DNA of 64,000 nt, taken from the NCBI GenBank assembly GCA_946403625.1, contig CAMJAP010000003.1, forward strand, positions 1-64,000. Reading direction: 5' to 3'. Source of the stretch: an uncultured Lachnospiraceae bacterium (GTDB taxonomy: Bacteria > Bacillota > Clostridia > Lachnospirales > Lachnospiraceae). A model generated the notes under the pieces. That model was not told where the DNA came from. It saw nothing but the letters and a program-made list of their open reading frames with translations, and did not search any database. Position numbers and translations under genes: made by a program. This document shows positions 10,238-20,959 of this stretch, in pieces (position 1 is the stretch's first letter; every line of letters begins with the position of its first letter).

Positions 10238-11563
10238 ATGGACAATATGGACATTTTTTCTTATATGGCAGAGCAACAGGCGGAGAAGGAATCTCCGCTT
10301 GCTTTGCGTATGCGGCCGACAACGATCGATGAGGTGGTCGGACAGCAGCATATCATCGGGAAAGACAAACTGCTGTATCGTGCGATCAAAGCTGACCGTC
10401 TGAGTTCGGTCATCTTTTACGGACCGCCCGGAACCGGCAAGACGACGCTGGCCAAGGTGATCGCCAATACGACCAGTGCCAACTTCAAGCAGATCAATGC
10501 GACCATCGCCGGCAAGAAAGATATGGAAGCGGTGGTGGAGCAGGCCAAGAACGACAAGGCCATGTATGACAAGCGGACGATCCTGTTCATCGACGAGATC
10601 CATCGTTTCAACAAGGCGCAGCAGGACTTTTTGCTGCCGTATGTGGAAGACGGAACCGTTGTATTGATCGGCGCTACCACGGAAAATCCCTATTTTGAAG
10701 TCAATACCGCTTTGCTCTCCCGCTCAAACATCTTTGAACTGAAGATGCTGGCAAAGGAAGATCTGCGTACGCTGATCCTGCGGGCGGTGAACGATAAGCA
10801 AAAAGGCCTCGCCAATATGGATGTGGTGATGGACGACGATGCGGTAGAGTTTTTGGCGAACGCGGCATGCGGCGATGCGAGAAGTGCGCTGGGCGCTGTA
10901 GAATTGGGCGCAATGACGACGGAGCGGGGCGCAGACGGCAGGATCCATCTGACCCTGGAGATCATCGCGGAATGCATCCAGAAAAAGCCCATCCGTTATG
11001 ATAAGGACGGCGAGATGCATTACGATATCATCTCGGCCTTCATCAAGAGTATGCGCGGCTCGGATCCGGATGCGGCGGTGTATTATCTGGCGCGGATGCT
11101 GGCGGCCGGAGAAGATATCAAGTTTATTGCGAGACGCATTATGATCTGTGCGTCCGAAGATGTGGGAATGGCAGATCCGAATGCATTACAAGTGGCCGTA
11201 GCGGCATCCCTGGCCGTAGAGCGGGTGGGTATGCCGGAAGCCCGCATCCTGTTATCGCAGGCGGCGGTCTATGTGGCAACCGCACCAAAGAGTAACGCGT
11301 CATACCTGGCGATCAACGAGGCATTGCGGATGGTGGAGAACGGTGAGGTCTATCCGGTACCGAGACACCTGCAGAACAAGCATGCCGACTCGGCGGGCGA
11401 AGAACGCGAGCAGGGCTATCTGTACGCACACGATTATCCGAACCACTACGTCGAGCAGCAGTATCTGCCGGACGCACTGGTGGGAACCAAACTGTATTCG
11501 CCTACGGATAACGGGTACGAAAAAGAAGTACGGAAGTATTTTAAGAAAATTAAGGATAATTAA
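10238..11563 (+). CDS. rarA: Replication-associated recombination protein A (RarA/MgsA) AAA ATPase
   Basis: LALRMRPTTIDEVVGQQHIIG; FYGPPGTGKTTLA; FIDEIHRFNKAQQDFLLPYVEDG. Confidence 0.95.
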   Translation: MDNMDIFSYMAEQQAEKESPLALRMRPTTIDEVVGQQHIIGKDKLLYRAIKADRLSSVIFYGPPGTGKTTLAKVIANTTSANFKQINATIAGKKDMEAVVEQAKNDKAMYDKRTILFIDEIHRFNKAQQDFLLPYVEDGTVVLIGATTENPYFEVNTALLSRSNIFELKMLAKEDLRTLILRAVNDKQKGLANMDVVMDDDAVEFLANAACGDARSALGAVELGAMTTERGADGRIHLTLEIIAECIQKKPIRYDKDGEMHYDIISAFIKSMRGSDPDAAVYYLARMLAAGEDIKFIARRIMICASEDVGMADPNALQVAVAASLAVERVGMPEARILLSQAAVYVATAPKSNASYLAINEALRMVENGEVYPVPRHLQNKHADSAGEEREQGYLYAHDYPNHYVEQQYLPDALVGTKLYSPTDNGYEKEVRKYFKKIKDN

Positions 11564-12528
11564 ACCGTCTTAAACCTGGTTTCCCCGGTATAACACTTCC
11601 CCTGATAACTATCCAAGCGTTTCATCTCCTGAAGTAACTGATTCAGGAGATTTTTTTTGTCGGTGCTCCAGGTCGGGGCGATCAGCAGGCTGCGCGGTCC
11701 GTCGCCGGTGAGACGGTGGATCACGGTCTCGGGGGACAGGTGTTCCAGACAGTCGATGACCAGCTGCAGGTATTCGGCGCGGGTCAGGGTTTCAAACTTG
11801 CGGGCGCTGTAATCTTTGGCCAGATCGGTGTCGATCAGGACATGCAGCAGCTGCAGTTTGATCCCGAAGATCGGGAAGGTGTTCAGGTATTCGATCGTAG
11901 AGAGCATCTGGCTGCGGTCTTCTCCGGGCAGGCCCAGGATCACATGAACGATGATGGGGATCTGCAGATCGTGCAACCGGTGTACGGCATCCTCAAAGAC
12001 CGAGTTTTCATAACCGCGGCGGATGTACTGTATCGTCTCGCGGTGAATGGTCTGCAGGCCCAGTTCGATCCAAAGGGATTTTTCCGGATAGGCAGCGCGC
12101 ACTTCCGCCAGGACTTCCATGATCTCATCGTCCAGACAGTCCGGCCGGGTAGCGATCGACAGTCCCACCACTTCCTCATCGGACAAGGCAGAAAGATAGC
12201 AGGCTCTCAGGTAATCCGGATCGCCATAAGTATTGGTATAGGGCTGAAAGTATGCAATAAACTTGTGCCCGTTGTATTTTTCATGGATTCGTTGTTTGCC
12301 CTCTTCGAGTTGGGCCGAAAGATCGGTGCTCCCTGCACCGGCCGCAGCAAATTCGCCACTGCCGCCGGCAGAGCAGAAGATACAACCGTCAGAATGGATC
12401 GTGCCGTCACGCACAGGGCAGGTACAGCCGATGTTCACGGCGATCTTGTAGACCTTCTCCCCGTAAACGCGACGACAGTATTCATCAAAAGCATAATAGG
12501 GTTTGCTTCCCCATTTTTTTACATCCAT
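11560..12528 (-). CDS. TIGR01212-type (YhcC-like) radical SAM protein
   Basis: GCTCPVRDGTIHSDGCIFCSAGGSGEFA; QPYTNTYGDPDYLR; TIHRETIQYIRRGY. Confidence 0.9.
   Translation of the reverse strand: MDVKKWGSKPYYAFDEYCRRVYGEKVYKIAVNIGCTCPVRDGTIHSDGCIFCSAGGSGEFAAAGAGSTDLSAQLEEGKQRIHEKYNGHKFIAYFQPYTNTYGDPDYLRACYLSALSDEEVVGLSIATRPDCLDDEIMEVLAEVRAAYPEKSLWIELGLQTIHRETIQYIRRGYENSVFEDAVHRLHDLQIPIIVHVILGLPGEDRSQMLSTIEYLNTFPIFGIKLQLLHVLIDTDLAKDYSARKFETLTRAEYLQLVIDCLEHLSPETVIHRLTGDGPRSLLIAPTWSTDKKNLLNQLLQEMKRLDSYQGKCYTGETRFKTV
11624..11658 (+). terminator. Intrinsic terminator for rarA, located inside the antisense 3' coding end of the radical SAM gene
   Basis: Perfect 10-bp stem ATCTCCTGAA gtaactga TTCAGGAGAT running into T8. 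Confidence 0.75.
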
Positions 12529-13679
12529 TATTTAATCTGTTCCATAACAGCCTTTGCTACCACATCAGCAACCTGCGGATGGAAAGCTTCCGGCAAAATG
12601 TGTTCTTCATCCAGCTCGTCTTCGGAGATCAGACCTGCGATCGCATAGGCAGCCGCCATCTTCATCTTTTCGGTGATCTGCTTTGCACGGCCTTCCAGAG
12701 CGCCGCGGAAGATGCCCGGGAATGCAACGACGTTGTTTACCTGGTTCGGGAAATCGCTGCGGCCGGTACCGATGATACGTGCGCCTGCCTCTTTTGCAAT
12801 ATCCGGCATGATCTCGGGAACCGGATTTGCCATAGCAAAGATGATGGCATCCTTGTTCATGCTGCGTACCATATCTGCGGTCACAATGCCCGGTGCGGAT
12901 ACGCCGATGAAGATGTCAGCGCCGACCAGAGCATCGCCCATGGTACCGCTGATGTTCTCCGGATTGGTCAGGGCAACCATCTTTTCCTGCATCCAGTTCA
13001 GGTTCTTTGCATCTTTGGAGATCACACCCTTGCTGTTGCAGAGGATGATGTTCTTGAAACCATAGTTTAACAGCAGCTTGGTGATCGCTACACCGGCAGC
13101 ACCGGCACCGCTGACAACCACCTTGCAGGCAGCCGCTTCCTTCTTAACGACCTTCAGAGCGTTGATGAGTGCAGCCAGAACGACGATCGCGGTTCCGTGC
13201 TGGTCATCGTGGAATACCGGGATGTCCAGGGTAGCTTTCAGTCTTTCTTCGATCTCAAAGCAACGCGGTGCGCTGATGTCTTCCAGATTGACACCGCCGT
13301 AGCCCGGAGCCAGCCATGTTACGGCCTTGATGATCTCTTCGGTATCCTGGGTATCCAGGCAGATGGGAACGGCATTGACACCGCCGAATTCCTTGAACAG
13401 TACGGCCTTGCCTTCCATAACCGGCATAGCAGCCTTCGGTCCGATGTTGCCCAGACCCAGAACGGCGCTACCGTCGGAAACCACCAGGATGGTGTTGGAT
13501 TTGATCGTATATTTGTAAGCAGCTTCCGGATCCTGTGCGATCACCTTGCAGGGTTCCGCAACACCCGGGGTGTAAGCCAGAGCCAGATCCTCCGCGCTCT
13601 TTACGGATGCTTTGGCAGTGGTCGTAAGCTTGCCTTTCCATTCTTCATGCAACTGTAATGCTTTCTCAGCGTTTGTCAT
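12528..13679 (-). CDS. NAD(P)-dependent malic enzyme
   Basis: [57 protein letters not shown]; 1-nt overlap with the downstream radical SAM gene. Confidence 0.93.
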   Translation of the reverse strand: MTNAEKALQLHEEWKGKLTTTAKASVKSAEDLALAYTPGVAEPCKVIAQDPEAAYKYTIKSNTILVVSDGSAVLGLGNIGPKAAMPVMEGKAVLFKEFGGVNAVPICLDTQDTEEIIKAVTWLAPGYGGVNLEDISAPRCFEIEERLKATLDIPVFHDDQHGTAIVVLAALINALKVVKKEAAACKVVVSGAGAAGVAITKLLLNYGFKNIILCNSKGVISKDAKNLNWMQEKMVALTNPENISGTMGDALVGADIFIGVSAPGIVTADMVRSMNKDAIIFAMANPVPEIMPDIAKEAGARIIGTGRSDFPNQVNNVVAFPGIFRGALEGRAKQITEKMKMAAAYAIAGLISEDELDEEHILPEAFHPQVADVVAKAVMEQIK

Positions 13680-14014
13680 TGTGGTATCTCCTTTTATATA
13701 GTATGATCTTGTTTTTTATCGGGAAAAAAGTTTCCTGAATTCATATATTGTATAAGTTTAGCATTTTGAAAGAAAAAGTACAAGAAAACTATTTGCATTT
13801 TCTGAAAATTAGTGTATAATGCATTCCGTAGGTAGTCATAAACAGATCAGTGGACATTTCGTTTAGGAAATCCCATCAATGATTAGCATACTTTTATAAA
13901 AAAGGTTAGCACGTTTTTTTGCACCGATATTTTGGCACAGTAGATTAAAAACAGTAGTTTTTAGCGATATTGTTAACTAACAGGTACTATTTATTTTTCA
14001 TTTGGAGGTAATGA

Positions 14015-15439
14015 ATGGAAGCAGACGTAATGAGAGAACGGTATAAGAGCATTTCTCTGGCCGATCTGAAAGAAATGGCGCGGTTTCGTAACATCAAGGG
14101 CGCAACCACGATGAAGAAAGCCGAGCTGATCGAGGCAATGGTGGCAAAGGATGAGGAAGATGAGAAGGAAAAGGCCGTAAAGGCAGCTGAGATCATCGCA
14201 TCCGCAACCAAGCCGGCGGAAGAGGATAAGGATAAAAAAGACGGTGATAAGACAGACCGCAAGAAGGCGTTTGATGTGGATTCGCTCACACCGGAGCAGA
14301 TCAAGGAACTGGACAGCGGCCAGACCGTAAACGGTATTTTGGAAGTAATGCAGGACGGTTTCGGTTTCATCCGTTGCGAAAACTTTTTGCCGGGCGTGAA
14401 CGATGTGTATGTGGCACCCAGCCAGATCCGTCGTTTCGGCTTAAAGACCGGCGATATCCTGGAAGGCAATACCAGGATCAAGACGGAGAAGGAAAAGTTC
14501 CGTGCCCTGCTGTATCTGACCACAGTCAACGGCTATGCACCGGAGACCACACAGAACCGTCTTAATTTTGAAGAAATGACCCCGATCTTCCCGAATCAGC
14601 GTATCTGTCTGGAACGCCCGGGCGCACCGGTATCCATGCGTATCATGGATCTGATCAGCCCGATCGGTAAAGGACAGCGTGGTATGATCGTGGCACAGCC
14701 GAAGGCAGGTAAGACGACACTGCTCAAGGATGTGGCAAAATCCATCAAAGTGACCAATCCGGATATGCATATGATCATTCTGCTGATCGACGAGCGTCCG
14801 GAGGAAGTAACGGATATGAAGGAAGAGGTTGGCGGACCGGGCGTGGAAGTCATCTACTCGACCTTTGATGAGACACCGGAGCATCACAAGCGTGTAGCGG
14901 AGATGGTAGTAGAGCGTGCAAGACGTCTCGTAGAATATAAGAAGGATGTCATCATCCTGCTGGATTCCATCACCCGTCTGACCCGTGCATACAACCAGGT
15001 AGTACCGCCCAGCGGCCGTACACTTTCCGGTGGTCTGGATCCCGCAGCAATGCATCCGCCAAAGAGATTCTTCGGTGCGGCCCGTAATATGCGTGAAGGC
15101 GGCAGCCTGACGATCCTGGCAACCGCACTGGTCGATACCGGCAGCAAGATGGACGATGTGGTTTACGAGGAATTCAAGGGTACCGGTAACATGGAACTGG
15201 TACTGGACCGCAAGCTTTCCGAGAGACGTATCTTCCCGGCTATCGATATCCCGAAGTCCAGCACCCGTCGTGAAGACCTGCTGCTCACCAAGGAAGAGAT
15301 GGATGCGATCAATACGATCCGTAAGGCGATCAACGGCGTACGTCCGGATGATTCGGTAGACAAGATCATCGATCTGTTTGCAAGAACCAAGAATAACAAG
15401 GAATTTGTGCAGATGGTTCAGAAAACACATTTTTATTAA
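14015..15439 (+). CDS. rho: Transcription termination factor Rho
   Basis: [60 protein letters not shown]. Confidence 0.97.
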   Translation: MEADVMRERYKSISLADLKEMARFRNIKGATTMKKAELIEAMVAKDEEDEKEKAVKAAEIIASATKPAEEDKDKKDGDKTDRKKAFDVDSLTPEQIKELDSGQTVNGILEVMQDGFGFIRCENFLPGVNDVYVAPSQIRRFGLKTGDILEGNTRIKTEKEKFRALLYLTTVNGYAPETTQNRLNFEEMTPIFPNQRICLERPGAPVSMRIMDLISPIGKGQRGMIVAQPKAGKTTLLKDVAKSIKVTNPDMHMIILLIDERPEEVTDMKEEVGGPGVEVIYSTFDETPEHHKRVAEMVVERARRLVEYKKDVIILLDSITRLTRAYNQVVPPSGRTLSGGLDPAAMHPPKRFFGAARNMREGGSLTILATALVDTGSKMDDVVYEEFKGTGNMELVLDRKLSERRIFPAIDIPKSSTRREDLLLTKEEMDAINTIRKAINGVRPDDSVDKIIDLFARTKNNKEFVQMVQKTHFY

Positions 15440-15579
15440 ATCGTTATTAGATAAAAATGTGCTTGCATTCGGAAATAATCTATGGTACATTGTAAAAGTT
15501 GTTGTTAATTGTGGAGTGTTCCACACACGTATAAAGAAACAACCTTATTTATTCGTGAGGTGGAAAGAAGGAGTGTAAA

Positions 15580-15789
15580 ATGAGAGAAGGAATTCATCCT
15601 GAGTATTATCAGGCAACCGTAACCTGCAACTGCGGAAACACATTTGTGACCGGTTCTACAAAGTCCGAGATTCACGTAGAAATCTGCTCCAAGTGCCATC
15701 CGTTCTACACCGGCCAGCAGAAGGCTACCCAGGCTCGTGGTCGTGTAGATAAGTTCAACAAGAAGTACGGTGTAACTGCAAACAAGTAG
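15580..15789 (+). CDS. rpmE: 50S ribosomal protein L31
   Basis: [48 protein letters not shown] (C+ form). Confidence 0.97.
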   Translation: MREGIHPEYYQATVTCNCGNTFVTGSTKSEIHVEICSKCHPFYTGQQKATQARGRVDKFNKKYGVTANK

Positions 15790-15809
15790 ATTTTGTATTT
15801 TAGAACTGA

Positions 15810-15845
15810 GAAGTTGGGATGGGTGTACCCTGTCCCAACTTTTTT
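15810..15845 (+). terminator. Intrinsic terminator of rpmE
   Basis: AAGTTGGGA..TCCCAACTT followed by T-run. Confidence 0.75.
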
Positions 15846-15866
15846 CGTATCTTTACAGGAGTTGAC

Positions 15867-16946
15867 ATGGCAAAAAAGAAAAAAACAGTCTATTCCGGGA
15901 TCGGCGGCCAGGCCGTTCTGGAAGGCGTGATGATGCGCAACAAGGACGAATACGCCGTCGCGGTACGCAAGCCGGACGGATCGGTGGATGTGAATGTAAA
16001 GCAGACCAAGCACAAAGGCGACAGTCTGGTACGCAAGATCCCCTTTGTCCGCGGCGTCTTTAACTTTGTGGATTCGCTGGTGCTGGGAATGGATATTCTG
16101 TCCTACTCTGCGGAAGTGGGGGAAGGAGAGGAAGAGCAGGAAGACGGTATTTTGGAAAAGATCTTCCATGACAAGGCGGATGATGTGGTCATGGGGATCA
16201 CGGTGCTGATCTCCATCGCTTTTGCGATCCTTCTGTTCATGGTAGTGCCCTATGCGGTTTCGGAACTGCTGGGCAAGTATATCCGCAATCATTCTCTGGT
16301 TCTTTTGATCGAGGGCGTGTTGCGTATCCTGGTCTTTCTGATCTATGTGGCGAGCATCGCTTTGATGAAAGATATCCGCAGGCTGTACCAGTATCACGGT
16401 GCGGAACACAAATGCATCAACTGTATTGAATCGGGACGCCCGCTGACGGTAAAGAATGTGAAGCGTTCCTCACGGTTTCATAAGCGCTGCGGTACCAGTT
16501 TCCTGATCCTGGTGGTACTGATCGGTATCGTACTTTGTTTCTTCATCCGTACCGAAACGGTGTGGATGCGTATGCTGCTGCGCGTGGCGCTGGTGCCGGT
16601 GGTTGCCGGGATCTCCTATGAGCTGCTGCATCTGGCAGGTACCAAGGAGAGTGTTCTTTTGGATATCATATCGGCGCCGGGATTGTGGCTGCAGCGTGTG
16701 ACGGTTAAGGAACCGGACGATGAGATGATCGAAGTGGCGATCGCATCCGTAGAAGCGGTATTTGACTGGGAGAGTTTCCAGAAGAAGCATTTCAAGACCA
16801 GAACCGTAAAGAAGAAGCGGATCGAGCCGGACGGACGTGAGGTAGAGACCGGTGAGGAAACGCTGGAGATCAGTGTTCTGGATCGGGAAGAGATCGAAAG
16901 ACTGATCGCGGAGATGAAGCAGTCCGGCGGGGATGACGGCGAATGA
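15867..16946 (+). CDS. DUF1385 membrane protein
   Basis: ATG 15867 after AGGAG; YSGIGGQAVLEGVMMRNKDEYAVAVRKPDG; YHGAEHKCINCIESG. The listed start at 15819 lies inside the rpmE terminator. Confidence 0.88.
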   Translation: MAKKKKTVYSGIGGQAVLEGVMMRNKDEYAVAVRKPDGSVDVNVKQTKHKGDSLVRKIPFVRGVFNFVDSLVLGMDILSYSAEVGEGEEEQEDGILEKIFHDKADDVVMGITVLISIAFAILLFMVVPYAVSELLGKYIRNHSLVLLIEGVLRILVFLIYVASIALMKDIRRLYQYHGAEHKCINCIESGRPLTVKNVKRSSRFHKRCGTSFLILVVLIGIVLCFFIRTETVWMRMLLRVALVPVVAGISYELLHLAGTKESVLLDIISAPGLWLQRVTVKEPDDEMIEVAIASVEAVFDWESFQKKHFKTRTVKKKRIEPDGREVETGEETLEISVLDREEIERLIAEMKQSGGDDGE

Positions 16947-17806
16947 GCGGGATCACTTATCGCGAAGCCTATGTACGCGGAAAAGAGCAGCTGGAAAACG
17001 CCGGAGTGCCGGAAGCGGATCAGAATGCACGGATATTGCTGGAATATGTCTGCCGGACCGACCGACAGGCAATGCTGCTGGCGCCGGAACGTATTCTGAC
17101 GGAGACGGAAGAAGAGCAGTATTCGGAAGTGCTTAAGAAGCGGTGCGCAAGGGTTCCGCTGCAGCACATCACCGGATCGCAGTATTTTATGGGACTGGAA
17201 TTTGCGGTGGATGAGCGTGTGCTGGTGCCGCGGCCGGATACCGAGATTCTGGTGGAAGAAGTCCTAAAGGACGGGGCATCCGGAGCCAAAGTGCTGGATC
17301 TGTGTACGGGTAGCGGATGCATTTTGCTCAGTATATTAAAGTATTCCAGCTCGGCAACGGGCATCGGCGCGGATCTGTCCGAAGAGGCATTGCAGGTAGC
17401 AAAGGCGAATGCACAACAGCTGGAGATTGCGGCAACATTTTACCGGGGCGATCTGTTTGGGGCATTGCCGGAGGCGGAGAGCAGGGGCTTTGACATTATC
17501 GTATCGAACCCGCCCTATATCGAGACGGCGGAGATCGCGACACTGATGCCGGAGGTACGGGAACACGATCCGTATATGGCATTGGACGGCGGTGCGGACG
17601 GTTTGGATTTTTACCGCAGGATCATTGCGGAGGCACCGGAGCATTTTGCGGCGGAAGGACGGCTGTATCTGGAGATCGGAAGCACCCAGGCGCAGGCGGT
17701 GGAAGCCTTGATGAAAGAGCGCGGCTATACGGAGATACGGACCGTGAAGGACTACGCCGGATTAGATCGTGTTGTTGCGGGTGTTTACAGAGAAATAACG
17801 AGGTAA
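16943..17806 (+). CDS. prmC: Peptide chain release factor N(5)-glutamine methyltransferase
   Basis: VLVPRPDTEILVEEVL; VLDLCTGSGCILLSI; IIVSNPPYI. Confidence 0.95.
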   Translation: MSGITYREAYVRGKEQLENAGVPEADQNARILLEYVCRTDRQAMLLAPERILTETEEEQYSEVLKKRCARVPLQHITGSQYFMGLEFAVDERVLVPRPDTEILVEEVLKDGASGAKVLDLCTGSGCILLSILKYSSSATGIGADLSEEALQVAKANAQQLEIAATFYRGDLFGALPEAESRGFDIIVSNPPYIETAEIATLMPEVREHDPYMALDGGADGLDFYRRIIAEAPEHFAAEGRLYLEIGSTQAQAVEALMKERGYTEIRTVKDYAGLDRVVAGVYREITR

Positions 17807-17812
17807 AGAAAT

Positions 17813-18889
17813 ATGTTTGACAAATTGGAAGATTTATTGCATCGATTTGAAGAAATCTTAAACGAGCTTTCGGAGCCGGGCGTGGCAAGCGACACCAAGC
17901 GTTTCCAGCGCCTGATGAAGGAACAGAGTGACCTGACTCCGATCGTGGAAGCATACAAGGCATATAAAAAAGCCAATCAGGATGCTGAGGATGCCCTGAT
18001 GCTGCTGGAGGAGGAAAAGGATCCGGAGATGCGCGAGATGCTCAAGGAAGAGCATTCGGAAGCCAAGAAGAGCATCGCGGAGCTGGAGCAGAAACTCAAG
18101 ATCCTGCTGCTGCCCAAGGACCCGAACGATGACAAGAACGTGATCGTAGAGATCCGTGCCGGTGCCGGCGGCGAAGAGGCGGCATTGTTTGCAGCTGAAT
18201 TGTATCGTATGTATGCCCATTATATCGAGAGCCGTCGCTGGAAACTGGAACTGGTCAATGCGGACGAGACCGGCATCGGCGGTATGAAGGAAGCGGAATT
18301 CATTGTCAGTGGTAACGGCGCTTACTCCGTGTTAAAATATGAGAGTGGGGTGCATCGTGTACAGCGTGTGCCCAAGACCGAGACCGGCGGGCGTATCCAT
18401 ACTTCCACGGTAACCGTAGCGGTAATGCCGGAAGCCGAGGATGTGGATGTCAAGATCGACGACAAGGATATCCGTATCGATGTTATGCGTGCCTCCGGTA
18501 ACGGCGGACAGTGCGTCAACACAACGGACTCCGCGGTACGCCTGACACATTACCCGACGGGTATCGTGATCTACTCCCAGACGGAGAAATCACAGATCCA
18601 GAACAAGGAAAAGGCATTTGCTCTGCTGCGGGCAAAACTCTATGACCTGGAATTGCAGAAAGCGCATGATGCCGAAGCGGATATGCGTCGCAGCCAGATC
18701 GGAACCGGCGATCGTTCCGAAAAGATCCGTACCTACAATTTCCCGCAGGGACGCGTGACGGATCATCGTATCGGCCTGACCCTGTACAAGATCGACAGCG
18801 TGATGAACGGCGATCTGCAGGAGATCCTGGATGCTTGTACCACGGCCGATCAGGCGGCAAAACTGGTAAAGATGGGTGAGACGGCTTAA
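17813..18889 (+). CDS. prfA: Peptide chain release factor 1
   Basis: [43 protein letters not shown] (GGQ); [14 protein letters not shown]. Confidence 0.97.
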   Translation: MFDKLEDLLHRFEEILNELSEPGVASDTKRFQRLMKEQSDLTPIVEAYKAYKKANQDAEDALMLLEEEKDPEMREMLKEEHSEAKKSIAELEQKLKILLLPKDPNDDKNVIVEIRAGAGGEEAALFAAELYRMYAHYIESRRWKLELVNADETGIGGMKEAEFIVSGNGAYSVLKYESGVHRVQRVPKTETGGRIHTSTVTVAVMPEAEDVDVKIDDKDIRIDVMRASGNGGQCVNTTDSAVRLTHYPTGIVIYSQTEKSQIQNKEKAFALLRAKLYDLELQKAHDAEADMRRSQIGTGDRSEKIRTYNFPQGRVTDHRIGLTLYKIDSVMNGDLQEILDACTTADQAAKLVKMGETA

Positions 18890-18898
18890 TTTTTGAGG

Positions 18899-19861
18899 AT
18901 GGAGAAATCTTTGAAAAAAGGCAGGATGAGCGAAAAAGACCGGTTGGAGATGATCCGGGATATATTGGTGGTGGTCGGCGGTATCTGTCTGATCGTGGCA
19001 GTCGTGATGCTTGGAAGAGGTATTTCGGACGATGTGCAGACCAGGAACCAGCAGGCGGAACTAAAGGCGATGATCGATGCTGCGACTCCCAAGAACCTCG
19101 GGCAGTCCACGGGAAGAGGCACCGGAACCCTGTCCAAGCCGGCGCAGGGCGGAACGACGCAGACTGCGGAGCCGGGATCGGAGGCGGAGGAGATCGTCGA
19201 AGAGTATATTGAGACACCGACTTCGATGTTGCCGCAGTATGCACTTTTGTACGAGCTGAATTCGGATATCGTCGGATGGCTGTATATCGTGGGTACCCGT
19301 ATTGACTACCCGGTGATGCAGACGCCTTCCAATCCGTACTATTATCTGCGCCGGGATTTTTACGGCAGTTACAATACGAACGGTTGTCTGTTTGCGGATC
19401 CGGCATCCCGTGTCGGTACGGGAAAGGCAGCCTATGACTATGAGGAAGGCACCACACCGGGAACCAACCTGATGATCTACGGACACCATATGCGCAGTAA
19501 GGAGATGTTCGGCGAACTGGATCTGTATGCCACCAGAGCATACGGGGAGGCGCATCCGGTGATCTGTTTTGATACACTCTATGAACACCGGGAATATCAG
19601 CTGCTGGCGGCTTTCCGCTCCGAGATCTATCATGTTGATGACGATGTGTTCAAGTATTATCAGTTCTTCAATGCGGATACGGAAGAAGAGTTCCGGAATT
19701 TCGTGGATAATGTGAAAGCGCTGGCCCTCTATGATACCGGAGTGACGGCAGAATTCGGAGACGAGCTGATCACGCTTTCCACGTGTGACAACAGTTCGGA
19801 ATACGGACGGTTTGTCGTGGTAGCCAAACGGATCCGGTATGAGGACGAGACGGAAGAATAA
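18899..19861 (+). CDS. srtB: Class B sortase
   Basis: N-terminal TM; GTRIDYPVMQ; LMIYGHHM; ELITLSTCDNSSEYGRFVVVAKRI (TLxTC..R active site). Confidence 0.9.
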   Translation: MEKSLKKGRMSEKDRLEMIRDILVVVGGICLIVAVVMLGRGISDDVQTRNQQAELKAMIDAATPKNLGQSTGRGTGTLSKPAQGGTTQTAEPGSEAEEIVEEYIETPTSMLPQYALLYELNSDIVGWLYIVGTRIDYPVMQTPSNPYYYLRRDFYGSYNTNGCLFADPASRVGTGKAAYDYEEGTTPGTNLMIYGHHMRSKEMFGELDLYATRAYGEAHPVICFDTLYEHREYQLLAAFRSEIYHVDDDVFKYYQFFNADTEEEFRNFVDNVKALALYDTGVTAEFGDELITLSTCDNSSEYGRFVVVAKRIRYEDETEE

Positions 19862-19873
19862 CACCCGAAGAGA

Positions 19874-20845
19874 TTACATACGGGCCAAAGATATGCCATA
19901 GGGATTGAGCGCATCCCTGTGGCTTTTTTTGATGAATTCCCGGTACTGGGTCGGGGTACAGTCCAGGAATTTCTTAAAGATCTTGTTGTAATAGCTGGCA
20001 TTGTGAAAACCGACGGCCAGGGACAGCGTCTGTATGGAATCGGCGGAAGCATCGGCGCGCTGCATACGACGGGCCGATTCAAACACGCGGTAGATCAGCA
20101 GATGGTCAAAGGGGGCCAGTCCGGTGGTGCGTTTGAAGCAACGGCAGCATTCGCTCTTGCTGACATGAATACTCTCGGCGATGTGATCTAAGGTAATGGA
20201 TTCCCGGTAGTGTTCCTGAATAAAAAGAATGGCTTTTTTGACCCGTTCTTCATCCAGCAGGGCACGTACCGATACCTGTCTTTGGGCGGAAGCATCTTTT
20301 TCCAACAGCTGCAGCCACAGACGGCAGAGCATACCTTTGGTCTCCAGCTCATAGCCGTATTCCTTTTTCAGGTTGGCATCCAGAATGGCATCGACACATT
20401 CCAAACCGCGACGGCCGTAAGCATCGCTGCGGTCCAGTACCACATGGGTAAAATCCGTATCCATAATGAGCGGGGAAAAATACTTTGCCGACAGAAAGGA
20501 ACCGTCTTCGAAAAGATAGGACGGATGGAACAGCGTGGAAAGGATCACGCACTTTTCCGCATTTGCCGGACGAATGGAATGCAGGCGGTTTTGGTTGATC
20601 CAGATTGCGGTGCCGGCCGGAACGAGGACTTCTTCCTCTCCGACGGTAAAGATCGCCTGTCCCTCACGCACCAGATCGATCTCCATTTCATCATGCCATT
20701 GGGGACGCACCCGTTCCATAAACATATGGGACAGGTCAATATAATAGACGCCGATCGGATAATCGGCATTGGTATGCTCAAAATAATCTTCAAAGACCTC
20801 GGCTGCCATAGCAAAAATCTTATCATAAATCCCGCGGTTTTTCAA
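19874..20845 (-). CDS. AraC family transcriptional regulator (cupin + HTH)
   Basis: ITLDHIAESIHVSKSECCRCFKRTTG.. LSLAVGFHNASYYNKIFKKFLDCTPTQYREF. Confidence 0.92.
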   Translation of the reverse strand: MKNRGIYDKIFAMAAEVFEDYFEHTNADYPIGVYYIDLSHMFMERVRPQWHDEMEIDLVREGQAIFTVGEEEVLVPAGTAIWINQNRLHSIRPANAEKCVILSTLFHPSYLFEDGSFLSAKYFSPLIMDTDFTHVVLDRSDAYGRRGLECVDAILDANLKKEYGYELETKGMLCRLWLQLLEKDASAQRQVSVRALLDEERVKKAILFIQEHYRESITLDHIAESIHVSKSECCRCFKRTTGLAPFDHLLIYRVFESARRMQRADASADSIQTLSLAVGFHNASYYNKIFKKFLDCTPTQYREFIKKSHRDALNPYGISLARM

Positions 20846-20959
20846 ATCATACTGATCCGCAGGCTATTCCCAAAAGCCAAAAGCCATGATATACTTATAG
20901 TCGGGTATCTGTCTTATGTACATGAAGAGTTGCTCTTTGGAGTAAACGGGGGAAATGCT

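Noticed and set aside
15819-15866. Upstream start of the DUF1385 ORF
   Set aside because: Lies within the rpmE terminator hairpin; ATG at 15867 has an AGGAG RBS.
20210-20959. N-terminal extension of the 872-aa ORF overlapping AraC
   Set aside because: Residues before Met at 20960 are antisense to the AraC regulator; a good RBS precedes 20960 and the LacI-like domain begins there.
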